In this document: positions 1 through 10,000 of the stretch, one piece after another
Layout of the letters: each line of letters starts with the position of its first letter
Position numbering within the stretch: position 1 is the stretch's first letter
Source of the DNA: Effrenium voratum
Taxonomy: Eukaryota > Sar > Dinophyceae > Suessiales > Symbiodiniaceae
Assembly (NCBI GenBank): GCA_963377175.1
Contig: CAUJNA010001597.1
Coordinates: 1-64,000 of the forward strand
Length of the DNA stretch: 64,000 nucleotides
Direction: 5' to 3'
Notes under the pieces: model-generated
Databases searched by the model: none
Told to the model about the DNA's origin: nothing
What the model saw: only the letters and a program-made list of their open reading frames with translations
Translations under genes and position numbers: made by a program

Positions 1-911
1 CGGCCACCACAACACTAGCTTGCCCCCTCACCCAGCACCTGCGGCGGCCTTCACTTCCACTCCCCCTCCCCCTCCCCGACGCACGCCGGCTACTCCTCAC
101 CCTCCCCAACCCCCCTTCGACAACACCGGTGATTTGGATCCCCCCACTGCCGACAACCGGTGGCTTGATCTATGGAGAAACGTCATGGACACGGCCAAGA
201 CTGACCCGCTGCGAGGTCCCACGCCTAGGGAGTTGGGGGAGCTGGACCCGCTTCCAGCCTTGGACATCTCCAGGGTGGAACAGACTAAGGCCATTTTGAT
301 GGACCTGGACCCTGCTTTGCCACCTTCACATGCCGATCTCCTCGCGGAATGCTGGGAACTGCGAACCATGGGACACGGATGATCCCATACCGTTCGATCC
401 CAGCTTCTACCACCTCTTGGGACGGGAATCACACGGCATGGTGTTCGCAACCACTTGGTTTCCCCGACCTCATCCTTGGCCAGTTGCTGGCGGAGACCCG
501 GAAGCTGGATCCGGCACGGCCTCCCATCACGCTGTCATGTATGTGCACGGCACCACCCCGGATCGAGTGCGCCGCATGTGCCATGAGAACATGATCCGAC
601 CCGCTGCTTGGAGGCCCGAGAACCATGACTACCCGAGCTTTGGATGCTACGCTCAGGCCACCCCCACGGCATGCACGCCCGACACGCTCGGCCAGCTCTT
701 GCAGAACTTTACAATCGGAAAGTCTCAACTCGGCGCCATCGCTTTTGGGGAACTACGCTCCATCAATCAGCACAAAATCCTCGAATCCGGGGGAAGCCAC
801 GAGGATCAACACAACGTGCGGCGCCACTTCGCATGCCGCCGAGGCAAAAAGTGGTGCCTTCACTCCAAGTTTGCGATGCTGAGAGGCATCGCGCTGCAGC
901 GCCCGGCTTAG
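1..911 (+). pseudogene. frameshifted Pro-rich protein with a conserved HGT-type domain
   Basis: One protein appears split over two frames. A Pro-rich leader followed by a helical stretch reads to the stop at 382. The continuation reads in another frame from about 350 to 911. The second part contains YVHGTTPDRV, a YPSFGCYAQ motif, a GGSHEDQ motif and a closing KWCLHSKFA segment. The shape (H-G-T, then a Y-P-S-F-G-C block) is reminiscent of ADP-ribosyl-transfer-type folds, but I cannot assign a family. It lies 5' of the gag-like frames on the same strand and may be an accessory reading frame of the retroelement or an older host fragment. The start lies outside the window or at the first ATG (20). 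Confidence 0.4.
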
Positions 912-1058
912 CGGGGCGCAAGTGTACCATCTTCCACCCAACCAGGAAAAGAATTGGTGCACTGTTTGATCGCCTTTTTTCTTTGCTTTGCTGTTCTGCC
1001 TTTCCGCGACCGTTCTCTCACCTTGTGACCTTACCCGCTTGATTCCGCTCACCAGCTT

Positions 1059-2090
1059 TTGGTTCGAACATTTCCTTTTCCCCCGTGTTTTCTCATGGCT
1101 TTCCAACCCCCTCGAGGTTTGGTTACGGCGCTCCAAAGGCAAAACTTACCACCGCAGCCTTCGCCCACGGCATCCCATCATCATGGCATCGTGTACGGCA
1201 ACAACATGGCCGGGAACCCGTGCGGGGCCCTGTCCGGGCCTTCCTACGGATGCTCTTCCACGGCATCGGCACCGCCAGCTACACATCCGACTCCCTGTCA
1301 GACCTACGGCCAACCTATTCCCCGTTACCCACCACACCCCGGCCCTCGTCCACCCTCCTTTGGCGGCTCTCTCCCCCCCCCTCCCGGCGGCAACCCCTTT
1401 CCCCCCCCTCCCCCCGGCCCCTTCTCCCGCCCTCCCCCTTCCCCCTCCCCCTCCACCGCCTCGCAATCCAAACCTCCCCCGGCCCTTCGACCCATCCACT
1501 CAGTCCCAACACCAACCGAGTTCAACCCTGGCGACGATCACTACGACACCACCCGCGTCGCGGGGTACGACCTGCCCAAGGTCATAACGCACACCGCGTT
1601 TACTCGGCAAATGGGCATCGAGGGACAAGACATCGCTCGCGTCCCCCTCCTCCACTTCATGCACGAACAGTGGAACAGTTGGTGGTTGCGTCACCTCGCC
1701 CACGGAGGCGAAGTCCGCATCGTTGTCGCAAAGTCGATGCCGGAATCAGTGTTTGCTGCTGGACTACTCAGCCAAATCCGACAACGGCACCTCGACCTGG
1801 ACGCCCTCGCCCTCCATGTAGCCACGCAGGAGGGCGCCTCGACCACCAAACCAGCAGCCATGAAGCTACTCACCAGCAAGATCTTCGACTTCCTCATCTC
1901 CCTCCGACCCACCACTACGGCCGACCCGGCCTCCGCGGCCACCATACTCCAGCTTCAGCAACAGCTTGCTGACGCACACAACCAACTCGCCCAGCAGGCT
2001 TCATCCCCCCCCCTCTCCCCCCCACACCCACCTCATCCAACAAACGCCCAGCCAATCCATCTCAGGCCTCCCTCCTGGACTTCGGCATGA
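1059..2090 (+). CDS. gag-like Pro-rich ORF1 of the retroelement
   Basis: 343 codons. Residues 40-150 are very rich in Pro, Ser and Gly. Residues 155-270 form a compact, probably helical domain (motifs HFMHEQWNSWWLRHLAHG and ASTTKPAAMKLL), followed by a Gln-rich probable coiled coil (LQLQQQLADAHNQLAQQ) and a Pro-rich end. This make-up fits a nucleic-acid-packaging protein of a retroelement; no zinc knuckle is visible. The stop codon overlaps the next start codon as ATGA at 2087-2090, so the following frame may be reached by coupled reinitiation. Several ATGs lie upstream, so the start is uncertain. Confidence 0.5.
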   Translation: MVRTFPFPPCFLMAFQPPRGLVTALQRQNLPPQPSPTASHHHGIVYGNNMAGNPCGALSGPSYGCSSTASAPPATHPTPCQTYGQPIPRYPPHPGPRPPSFGGSLPPPPGGNPFPPPPPGPFSRPPPSPSPSTASQSKPPPALRPIHSVPTPTEFNPGDDHYDTTRVAGYDLPKVITHTAFTRQMGIEGQDIARVPLLHFMHEQWNSWWLRHLAHGGEVRIVVAKSMPESVFAAGLLSQIRQRHLDLDALALHVATQEGASTTKPAAMKLLTSKIFDFLISLRPTTTADPASAATILQLQQQLADAHNQLAQQASSPPLSPPHPPHPTNAQPIHLRPPSWTSA

Positions 2091-2590
2091 AGCGACCACG
2101 GTTGACTACACCTGACACATCACCGCAGGACGGATCCCCCGCTCTACCCCTGCCCACTCGCATTGCAGACGACTCCCAACCCCCCCCGGCTCCCCCCACC
2201 CACGGCGGCAACCCTCCAGCCCCCTCCACCCACGGCGGCACCCCGACCCCTCCCCCCCTCCCCTCCCCACCCACTTGGAAGGAGCCCCGCGACTTGCTCC
2301 AACCACCTCCCCACGTTTGCCAATGGCTCACCAGCAACTTCCCACCCGACATTTCCGACACCAAAGTCCAGCGATGGATCACCTCTCAGAAAACCAGCAA
2401 AGAGAGCAAGCAAGTCCTAAAAAGCTGGTCCAACGACTGCGCAAAATGGGCAACCACACTGGACTCCGACACCAGAGCCCAACTCGAACGAGCCGCTGTG
2501 CTATGGGGCATCCCGGTGCGAACCCTATCAAAACTGGGGTCATCGGCCTTGGGCCGCATCCTGGCCGCTGCGAGTCACTTCTACCAGTGA
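2087..2590 (+). CDS. retroelement ORF2, small Pro-rich protein with helical domain
   Basis: 167 codons, beginning at the ATG of the ATGA overlap with ORF1. The first 70 residues are Pro-rich and contain two PTHGG repeats. Residues 75-165 form a charged, probably helical domain (WITSQKTSKESKQVLKSW and LERAAVLWGIPVRTLSKLG). It ends at TGA 2588-2590, and the same frame then stays open through the endonuclease-RT. Readthrough of one stop would fuse ORF2 to the enzyme. No known fold recognised. Confidence 0.45.
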   Translation: MKRPRLTTPDTSPQDGSPALPLPTRIADDSQPPPAPPTHGGNPPAPSTHGGTPTPPPLPSPPTWKEPRDLLQPPPHVCQWLTSNFPPDISDTKVQRWITSQKTSKESKQVLKSWSNDCAKWATTLDSDTRAQLERAAVLWGIPVRTLSKLGSSALGRILAAASHFYQ

Positions 2591-4480
2591 CTCTCAACAG
2601 CACACCGACAACGACGCACAGCCAGGCAGCACAAATTTTGGCAACACCACTGCTGCCAACTTCTCACTGTCCTCCGTTTCACTCTTCGGTTCTTCCCAAC
2701 CGATGACGTCACCGCACGTCATTCTTGCTCCTGGCTACTCGCACAGCTTCAGCTACTTGACGTCTGCCATCTCTCCTGTGGTTCCGGCAGACTGAAAGCC
2801 CTGCTTACTCGACTTGGCCTGGACAACCCTGCTTCCGATTTCTCTTCTCAGCTTGTCCCTTCAGCGGTTTATCTGAGATTCACCAGCCATCCAAAGTGGC
2901 AGGCCTTTTTCTACCTCGGAGCCACTCGCGCCTCCCTCATGGCACGGGGCCGCAGCCAACTTCGCAAACTACTCCAAGTTCAGCGACATCATCTGGTCAA
3001 TGCCGAACTGGCAGTCCGGTGGTGGGCACATTTTGACTTTTTCCACCACTACACCTCGGTGCCCATTCACACTGTCGTTCCGGCAACGGACCTATTTGCC
3101 ACTGAACAGTTCTACATCCAGGAACTGCAACCGTCTCTCAATTTTGGCTTCATCGAGAAACATTTCCGGCCACGCACGGGCTTCATACGCCAATTGGACT
3201 TCTCCCAATCCCGGCACATGGGCTTCGCCACCATCTGGCGAAAACGCCGCCGACTACGACTACCCATCGCCCTACAACAGGCCTTCCTGGCCAAACGCGT
3301 GGACAACCGCCTGGATTTGTGGCGATTTTTGGGCGATCTTGGCAGCAACACTCTACGACGATTTGATGCCATCCGTTACATACGGAGCAGAGACTTCCCA
3401 CCCGCCGCTCTCTATGTCCTTCATCGCATAGCCACACACCTACCTGAACCACACCACCAGGCATGTCTTTCCGCCATTCGATCCAGTTTACGATTCCGGG
3501 GCCTCATTCCACCTGGCCCCTCCAGACCGATGCTTGCACCCTTCCTCGCCTGGCGACTACTGCTAACCTGGTACCGACAACGACAACCACACTCCTCTAC
3601 CACACACCTCACAGTGGACACACTTGACACCTCTGCCATCACCCGCGTCTACAACGGACGCCGTCGCCGACACAAACCCACACAACGCACCCTGTGGCTC
3701 GACGACATCCCCGAGATCATTCAGGCCACCCTTGACATGCAGATCTTCTCTGTCGGCCTTCGTTCATTCAGGCAAACACGTGGGGCACCGATGGGATCCC
3801 CCGCGTCCCCAGCTCTCTGTTTGATGGTGATCGCGGTCGCCGAACAATGTTGGACCAACACTCACATCACATCGGGACTTCGCTCCGTTGAAGATACTCT
3901 CCTACTCCGCTACGTGGACAACAGACTCGTGATCGCAACCCCCAGGTGGCTCTCGACTCCGGCAGCCAACATACTGTGCGACGAACACTTCTATGGAGGA
4001 GACATCTTCCTGGACACAGAAGCCGCCCTGGACTTCTTGGGGTTCCGACTGAACCTCACAAGCAGCACCATCTCCTTCATCCCCTCGCATGAGAAGCACA
4101 ACATGCTCTCCGTCAAGTCAGCCGCACCACTGATGCATAAGGAATCTGGATGTTATTCCGGACGCACGCTGATCAACCGAGTTTCCTTTCCTGAGTTTCA
4201 GCGAGGTCAGGGTCTTGCAATGTTGAAGAGGTTGCACCTCCAACACGGTTTCACCTTACAAAGAGAAGAAAAACCGTCCTTTGCGGAACCACACTGGTTT
4301 TCTTCTCTGCCTTTGCATCCTGACAGATTTGACCTGATTTTCGCGCCGCAGCTGTTTGACTGTTTGACCAAAATCCGTTACGAGCATGGATACCAACACA
4401 GCACGCCAGCTGCTCCAAGACTTCGAACTCATCCTTGGCATTGCCCAACAAGGCATCGCCACCATCCGCGAGTTCCCTGA
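2591..4480 (+). CDS. GIY-YIG endonuclease plus reverse transcriptase (Penelope-like)
   Basis: The open frame begins directly after TGA 2590; the first ATG is at 2939, inside the nuclease domain, so it is unlikely to be the true start. The nuclease spans about 2860-3145: AVYLRF, then FFYLGATRASLMARG, a conserved WW block, and EQFYIQELQPSLN, which match the Y-x-G-x-T, Arg, and E...P-x-L-N landmarks of GIY-YIG enzymes. The RT follows: RGAPMGSPASPALC (about 3775-3815) is the Gly/Pro motif B, and RYVDNRLVI (3908-3934) is motif C with Asn for the second Asp of YxDD. A LDFLGFRLN segment fits RT motif D/E. The frame ends with a basic tail. Expected role: nick target DNA and copy the element RNA there. 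Whether YVDN is catalytically competent is unknown. Confidence 0.7.
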   Translation, partial: LSTAHRQRRTARQHKFWQHHCCQLLTVLRFTLRFFPTDDVTARHSCSWLLAQLQLLDVCHLSCGSGRLKALLTRLGLDNPASDFSSQLVPSAVYLRFTSHPKWQAFFYLGATRASLMARGRSQLRKLLQVQRHHLVNAELAVRWWAHFDFFHHYTSVPIHTVVPATDLFATEQFYIQELQPSLNFGFIEKHFRPRTGFIRQLDFSQSRHMGFATIWRKRRRLRLPIALQQAFLAKRVDNRLDLWRFLGDLGSNTLRRFDAIRYIRSRDFPPAALYVLHRIATHLPEPHHQACLSAIRSSLRFRGLIPPGPSRPMLAPFLAWRLLLTWYRQRQPHSSTTHLTVDTLDTSAITRVYNGRRRRHKPTQRTLWLDDIPEIIQATLDMQIFSVGLRSFRQTRGAPMGSPASPALCLMVIAVAEQCWTNTHITSGLRSVEDTLLLRYVDNRLVIATPRWLSTPAANILCDEHFYGGDIFLDTEAALDFLGFRLNLTSSTISFIPSHEKHNMLSVKSAAPLMHKESGCYSGRTLINRVSFPEFQRGQGLAMLKRLHLQHGFTLQREEKPSFAEPHWFSSLPLHPDRFDLIFAPQLFDCLTKIRYEHGYQHSTPAAPRLRTHPWHCPTRHRHHPRVP

Positions 4481-4923
4481 GAGTCCGCCTGCCGAACCTG
4501 ATTTGGCACCGGAGGCCACGCTCAACCCCGCCATTGAGGACCTCTTTGAGCCACCTCCTGATGCTCCAGATGAACACCTTCCCACTGATCATGACGAACA
4601 ATTCCCTGATCATTGGGCTCCGCCCACCCCTCCTCCGTCTTCTCCCGGCGAAAAACGAGCTCGCCGCGCACGTGATTTGGCCTCCTCACGATCTACGGCA
4701 TCCAAAACCTGCTCGTGGACCAAGCGAAGCTACCACATCGACCAGGACTGATGCCTCTACTGAGGCCGAACCTGAAGCCTCGCAGCCTTGGACTGAGGGA
4801 GAGATTGAACTCCTCCGTTCCCTTAAGACCAATTCCAAAGCCAAGTATGTGTGGTCAGTCATCGCCACAAGACTTTCTCGCACAATTGATGCTTGCAAGA
4901 CTCAATGGGCCTTGCACAAGTGA
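4386..4923 (+). pseudogene. SANT/Myb-like terminal ORF of the retroelement, frameshifted
   Basis: The frame from ATG 4386 encodes an acidic, Pro-rich segment (to about 4700). The coding signal then moves to a second frame that ends at TGA 4921-4923. The end of the second frame reads PWTEGEIELLRSLKT ... YVWSVIATRLSRTIDACKTQW, the spacing of a single SANT/Myb helix-turn-helix repeat with its tryptophans. It would bind DNA or chromatin, perhaps to guide integration. It overlaps the RT frame by about 95 bases. One indel near 4700 is needed to join the parts. Confidence 0.45.
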
Positions 4924-5238
4924 TGTCGCCCCAGTTGGGGCTCCGTGTGTGTGAAGCGTCCTGGAGCACGGACGGAAATTCCACATTGCAGGGGGACTGG
5001 AGCCGATTTGCCTATCCAGTCCAATGAAGCTACGGCATTTCGGTGGATACCGGATCTGATCAATCCGGCGTACCTGCCTATTTCCTGACCCTCTTTCCTG
5101 ATTCCTTCTGCGGTTTCTGTTTGTCGCTGTTGCTTCCTGTTCGGTGTCGATGTTGTGACCTGTTGATTTGCGTTTGCATTCAAGCATTTTTACTGACTGC
5201 GTTTTTCATCTCGGCTAGTGAAGCCTCTCGAGATAAGT
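4924..5238 (+). other. noncoding 3' flank of the retroelement
   Basis: No convincing coding. Two short hairpins are visible: GCCCC-AGTT-GGGGC at about 4927-4940, and CCGGAT...ATCCGG around 5050-5068. The element's 3' end probably lies here. No poly(A) tail or target-site duplication could be fixed. Confidence 0.35.
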
Positions 5239-5462
5239 GTGTCTTTGTGTGTGTGTCTCTGGGTGTGTCTGTGTGTGTGTGTGTGTCTGCGTGTGTCTGT
5301 GTGTGTCTGTGTGAGTGTCTGTGTGTGTTTCTGTGTGTGTGCCAGAGAAAGCATGTGTGAGTGTGTGTGTGTGTGCGCCTGTTTTACAGTGCGCGCGCCT
5401 GCACGCGTGTGTTTGTGGCCTCTTGTTTCTGTGTGTGTGTGTGTGTGTGTTTGCGACTGTGC
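5239..5462. repeat. (GT)n microsatellite with interruptions
   Basis: Mostly GT dinucleotides with CT and GC interruptions. Open frames across it (poly Val/Cys) are artefacts of the repeat. Confidence 0.9.
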
Positions 5463-6745
5463 GTCATGACGGCGCGATTGTGTGTTCTGTAAACTTGACT
5501 GCGCTTGCTTGCGTTGAGGGACTCTGGTGACAGGTCACCATGCACTGTCTCACATCTCGAACAACTGCTGGTGTTGTTGGCTTGTGTCTAAAACAGTGAT
5601 GGCGCTGCGCACGCTTACTTTTACAACGCTGAAGCCAAAACAACTTGCATCATGGGCACCACGTCCTTGGCAGGCGCGTGCGTTCGTTTGTGCCTACATT
5701 TGACTCACAACCAAAAGCTGGTATCTATGGGGTCTACACCCCAAGAATCAAAAAAGACATCCGCTCTTTTTTGCGATTGGGACTGTCCCTTCCTGCCCCT
5801 TATCTATCAGGCTTTGCTGGACTGAATGTCACAGTTTCGCCTGCGCAAACTGATGCGGAGCCAGCCATGTCACCAACTGGCCAAAGATCTCCGCCTGTGG
5901 CTGCCCAGGCTGCGAAGTGCAGTGGAGAGAGCGCTCAAAGACCACAGTTACAAGAAAGGCACTTAGAAGCAAATCAAGCTGTTTCCATGCATCAGAATCC
6001 TGTCTTCGCGTCAATCAAGTCCGGACCACAAGCATCATGCATGCAGAATGCCTCTACAATGCAACGCAAGCACCAAGCTTTTACATCCAACATTGGCATC
6101 AAGGCCTGAAAGTAGTAGCCTTTGATCGACGCAAAGACCTTTCGCAAGGCCTGCTGCGCACACAGAGCCACGGAGAGGTAACTGCAAGACTAGCACTGCT
6201 CAGCATGATTTGAAGGCCAACTGGCAGTGAAGTGACTTGGGCCGCCTTCCACTGAGTGTGTGTGTAAGAATTCGTGATGACATGGCGTGGGTCAGTGCAG
6301 TTCACAAAGCCTGGGCACGAATGACGTAGAGCTGAAACTCCTTGCTGGACATGCTCAAAAAGCTGCAAGCTGGTGACGGCTCGCACTTGTCGTGCCTGGT
6401 ACAGCTGCGTTGCTTCCGTGATGGCATCAACTGGAATGTCTTTGGCCTGGAAGCTTGCATATTTTGGGGCTTCGCTCAAAATAGTACTGGACCTGCCACT
6501 GCGTTTCATATTGCACTCAAGGCTGAACTTGCAAGCCGCAACTCTTGAGCTCGGGGCTTGATCTGCAGATAACGACTGGAACAGCGCAAGCATGCTCACC
6601 TGTGCTGAGCATCATGATGCGCATGTTCTGTCTTCATGAGATGATGGCCGTGAAACATTCCTGAGATCCTTGCAGCATCATCCAAATCTCGAATAGCATC
6701 ATCAAAGGCTGGGTACCTGGTATGAAAAAACAACACAAACACGAT
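5463..6745. other. no gene identified
   Basis: Medium-GC unique sequence. A 166-codon minus-strand open frame at 6099-6599 has mixed composition but matches nothing I know and has no clear splice context. It is not called as a gene. Confidence 0.4.
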
Positions 6746-6749
6746 CTAT

Positions 6750-7003
6750 ACATGCATACATACATACATACATACATACATACATACATACATACATACA
6801 TACATACATACATACATACATACATACATTGCATTGCGTTACATTACACTACATTACACTACATTACATTACACTACACTACATTACATTACATTACACT
6901 ACGATTACATTACATTACATTATGTACATGCATACATACATACATACATATATTTTAAAATGTGTATATATATATATATGGTCTTAGCATATATATATAT
7001 ATG
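6750..7003. repeat. compound microsatellite (CATA)n, (ACATT/ACACT)n, (TA)n
   Basis: About 80 bases of CATA units, then about 95 bases of pentamers ACATT and ACACT, another short CATA run, and (TA)n near 6965-7003. Confidence 0.9.
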
Positions 7004-7137
7004 TATATGGCACCCCCTCCTGGAACACTTCGCCTGGAATATTCGGCGTTTGGCCAGAAATTGACATTTTGGCTGCAACATGCATGCATGTAAAACACAC
7101 TCCTTTCTTTGACGTAAATTCTAGCGTCGGTACTTAG

Positions 7138-7410
7138 TGCAATCCAGGATGCGCAAGCACGTGCTAGCACATCCTGGAGTGAAGATTCAAGATGGAAGAT
7201 TTCTGACGATTCTTTCTGGGAACCTTCAAATCTGTACTTAGGGCAATCCAGGGTGCGCATGTGCTAGCACGCGCTAGCACATCCTGGATTGAAGATTGAA
7301 CATTGAAGATTCTCTGACAACTCTCTCTGGCATTCTTCAATCTTCAATCTTCAATCCAGGAGGGATGTGCTAGCACGTGCTAGCACATATTAGTTTGTCC
7401 TAAGGATGGA
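7138..7410. repeat. foldback repeat cluster around GTGCTAGCAC palindromes
   Basis: Two tandem units of about 100 bp (from about 7138 and 7225) share AATCCAGG, a GTGCTAGCAC-type palindrome, and a TGAAGATT tract. The second unit is followed by its inverted complement at about 7329-7378. A perfect 24-bp palindrome lies at 7365-7388. It looks like a small nonautonomous foldback element. Confidence 0.6.
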
Positions 7411-7890
7411 TTGAAGATTTCCAGAACAGGTGGTCTACATCTCAGATCGTGGAGGGTTTGAAGAATCCAAAAGGCAGACCGGGAGCGCACGTTGTTGCGC
7501 AAGGACATGAAGTAGAAATGAGTTCCTTTTCCCAAGTTGATGATTTGCTGAATTTCGCTGCCAAACAAAAAGACATAAAACCAAATAATAGACCTGCTAC
7601 AGGCGCGTTGAAGCTGCCAAAGCATACTTCGCGCACTACTCTTGTGCTGTAAAGTTGTGCTTTTTGAGCTGGAGCTGCCAAAGTGCACTTTGCATACTCC
7701 AAAGGGACTTTATGTTCACTTCGCGCACGCCAATACACAACTCCTATTCAACGTTGAGCTTAACTTCTGCCTGGTTGGAGTTTGCACGGAGTTGCGCGTC
7801 CAGTCAGTTCATTTCAGAGTCTCAAGGCAATTGTCACCCCCAGTCTGGCCAAAGACCTCAGTTCTGGCCAAAAACCTGAGTATTTCAAGG
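7411..7890. other. no gene identified
   Basis: Short open frames on both strands without recognisable motifs. Confidence 0.35.
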
Positions 7891-7894
7891 GGGG

Positions 7895-8030
7895 TAGCAT
7901 ACAAAATATATATATATACATCTACATTTATATCTATATATACATATATATATATATACATATACATATATATATATACATATATATATATGTATTGTAC
8001 CCCCCCCCCATGGATCTACCTTCCTCGATA
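7895..8030. repeat. AT array with C-run and GGTAGATCCAT flank (inverted copy of 9866-10000)
   Basis: An (AT)n-type array (7905-7995) is followed by a C run and CATGGATCTACC. The same flank in opposite orientation with a G run and AT array occurs at 9866-10000. Confidence 0.65.
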
Positions 8031-8179
8031 ATTCACTGGTATGTGCAGTGTGTTGTGCCGTTTTTGAGGCTTTGGGGAAAGCAGCAAAAAAAGGCGCGAG
8101 TCCAAAGACAAGCTTTAGGCCAAGCTTTTCCAGGGAATCTTGAATCCAGTCGGTTTGGATCTACCTTTGTCCTATTCTT

Positions 8180-8803
8180 AGTCTGAGGTTTTGTCAGAAG
8201 ATGCAAAACAGCAGCTATGTTGGAGCCGTTGGCCCAAAAGTGAAGTCGTAAAGAGATAAAAGTTTGGAGCCAATGACCCAAAAGTAAAAATGTAAAAAAG
8301 TAAAAACATTAAAACGAAAAAAAAAATCAGCCCGTGGTCCAAAGCATCTGACTTCAGGACCATGGGCTGATTTGTTTTACGTTTTTACTTTTTACTGATT
8401 AACTTGTTTACTTGATTTACTTTTTTACTTGCTTTTTCCCCCTTTTACTTCTTTGCTCTTTTACTTTTACTTTTACTTCTTTACTTTTTGTCATTTGTTT
8501 TTCTTTGTTACTTTTACTTCTTTGCTTTTTTACTTCTTTTGCTTTTGGGTCATTGGCGCCAGACATTTACTTCTCCGCTTTGCGTTTTTACTGTTGGGTC
8601 TCTGGCTCCAACAAATTACTGTGGTTGCTCTTGGATCATTGGCTCCTCATGTTTTGTTTTGGGTTCTTTTACTCTTTACTGTTGGAGCATTCGCTCCAGG
8701 ACTTTATGCTTTTACTTTTGGGTTTTTGGCTCTGTAACGTCACTTGTATATGTTTTGACCTCTCCAATATAGCTGCTGTTTTGCTTCCTCTGACCAAGCC
8801 TCA
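8180..8803. repeat. foldback element with about 42-bp inverted ends
   Basis: The 8180-8222 segment (containing GCAAAACAGCAGCTAT) is the inverted complement of 8762-8803 (ATAGCTGCTGTTTTGC). Inside are many copies of TTTTACTTY and of a TTGG(G)TCATTGGCTCC phrase in both orientations. Protein frames here are low-complexity artefacts. Confidence 0.55.
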
Positions 8804-9720
8804 GCTTAGAATGGACAGGTTTAGGGTGTAGGGTGTGGGGTTGATTGACTCGAAGCGGACTTACTTCTTGTAATTGTCTGTTCAATCAGTTTCATTGGAA
8901 ACATGTTCTTTTTGTTCAAATAAACTCACTGTGTGTGTTGCTTTTCTAGTGTTTTTTTGCTTGAACATCAAAGTACTCAATAAGGTTTTATTTATTTGTT
9001 TCAATGATTAGAGTTCTTGTCTCAAAAAAGAGTGGAACAATGACGTTAAAAGGGGATCTTCTTCTAGGATTGTGTTCGTTCAATTTTCTAATTGGAATTG
9101 AAATGGAATTTAATACGAAACTTAATACGGAACGCACCCTACCTAGTAGAGTTTCTAGTTTAAAGAGAAATTAAATAGGATTTCCTTGTCGAACTGGATG
9201 TGTAGTCAAAATTATCATTTGAACCTAGATGTTCAAACGGATTGATGTGTTGGCATAGGTTCAATAGAATTTAATAAGTACATAATTCTAACAGAATGTC
9301 TAGTATTAAAGAGCACTTACATAGTGTGTGTGTTCTTTACATAATTCTAATAGAATGTCTAGTTGTAAAGAGCATTTACATAATGTATGTGTTTCTTTTT
9401 TTAAATGCGTTCAATGATTGGAATTCTTAAAATAGATGTTTATAAGGATGTCTGATTTGTGACATTTTCTATCTAGACCTTAAATAGAAATTGAAAGTGA
9501 TATACTGTCTACACTTGAAGATGATTTGAATATGTTTTCCATTTTGAAGAACATTGATAATTGGGATTCTTACTTCAAACATGTGTTTAAAGAGAACGCT
9601 CTTTCCTGGGAGATTGTTTCTCCACTTTGTATTTAGAATTTACTGGAATCTAATAAGGAAATCTGACTTTAAAGACGATTTAAATAGAAGTTCCTTTCAA
9701 CGAAGGGAGAAAAAAAGAAA
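8804..9720. other. AT-rich segment with a direct repeat, no gene seen
   Basis: Clearly lower in GC than its surroundings. Two imperfect tandem copies of about 60 bp begin near 9280 and 9338 (CATAATTCTAA.AGAATGTC, then AAAGAGCA.TTACATA). No open frame of note, no rRNA or tRNA signature. Confidence 0.5.
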
Positions 9721-9865
9721 AACATAATGGGAATTAGTATTCCAAATTCAGACTTTGAAGAGGATTTCCTTGCTCAGGGTGAGCTGACGCTGGTCAAGTC
9801 GCACGGGGCATTCCAAATAAAACAACTGCATTCCATCTCCAAAATAGCCTTCAAACGGCAAAAAG

Positions 9866-10000
9866 GTAGATCCATCGGGGCGGGGGGGGGTGCATATATA
9901 TATATATATATGTATGTATGTATGTGTGTGTGTGCGTATTTATACAAATATATATACATATACAATATAATATATATATATATATATATACATATACATG
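9866..10000. repeat. GGTAGATCCAT plus G-run plus AT array
   Basis: GGTAGATCCATCGGGGCGG is followed by TGCA(TA)n, TG-rich and second TA arrays. It is the inverted counterpart of 7895-8030. It sits beside the last Pescadillo exon found and may have displaced later exons. Confidence 0.6.

Larger units (their letters stand above)
1..5190 (+). mobile_element. Penelope-like retroelement, 5' end cut by the window
   Basis: Pro-rich leader frames, a GIY-YIG-type endonuclease placed before a reverse transcriptase, and a SANT/Myb-like tail frame lie in this order on one strand. A GIY-YIG nuclease joined to an RT is the signature of Penelope-like elements; an N-terminal nuclease corresponds to the permuted branch described in green algae, protists and invertebrates. 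At least two frame changes (near 350 and 4700) and one in-frame TGA (2588-2590) interrupt the reading frames, so this copy is probably inactive unless recoding occurs. No terminal repeats and no hammerhead core were found. The 3' limit is set only by the loss of coding signal and the GT array starting near 5239. Confidence 0.7.

Noticed and set aside
1..5190. Hammerhead ribozyme expected in some Penelope-like elements
   Set aside because: No CTGATGA...GAAA core found near either end.
8818..8845. TTTAGGGTGTAGGGTGTGGG as telomeric repeat
   Set aside because: Only one unit fits TTTAGGG; no array.
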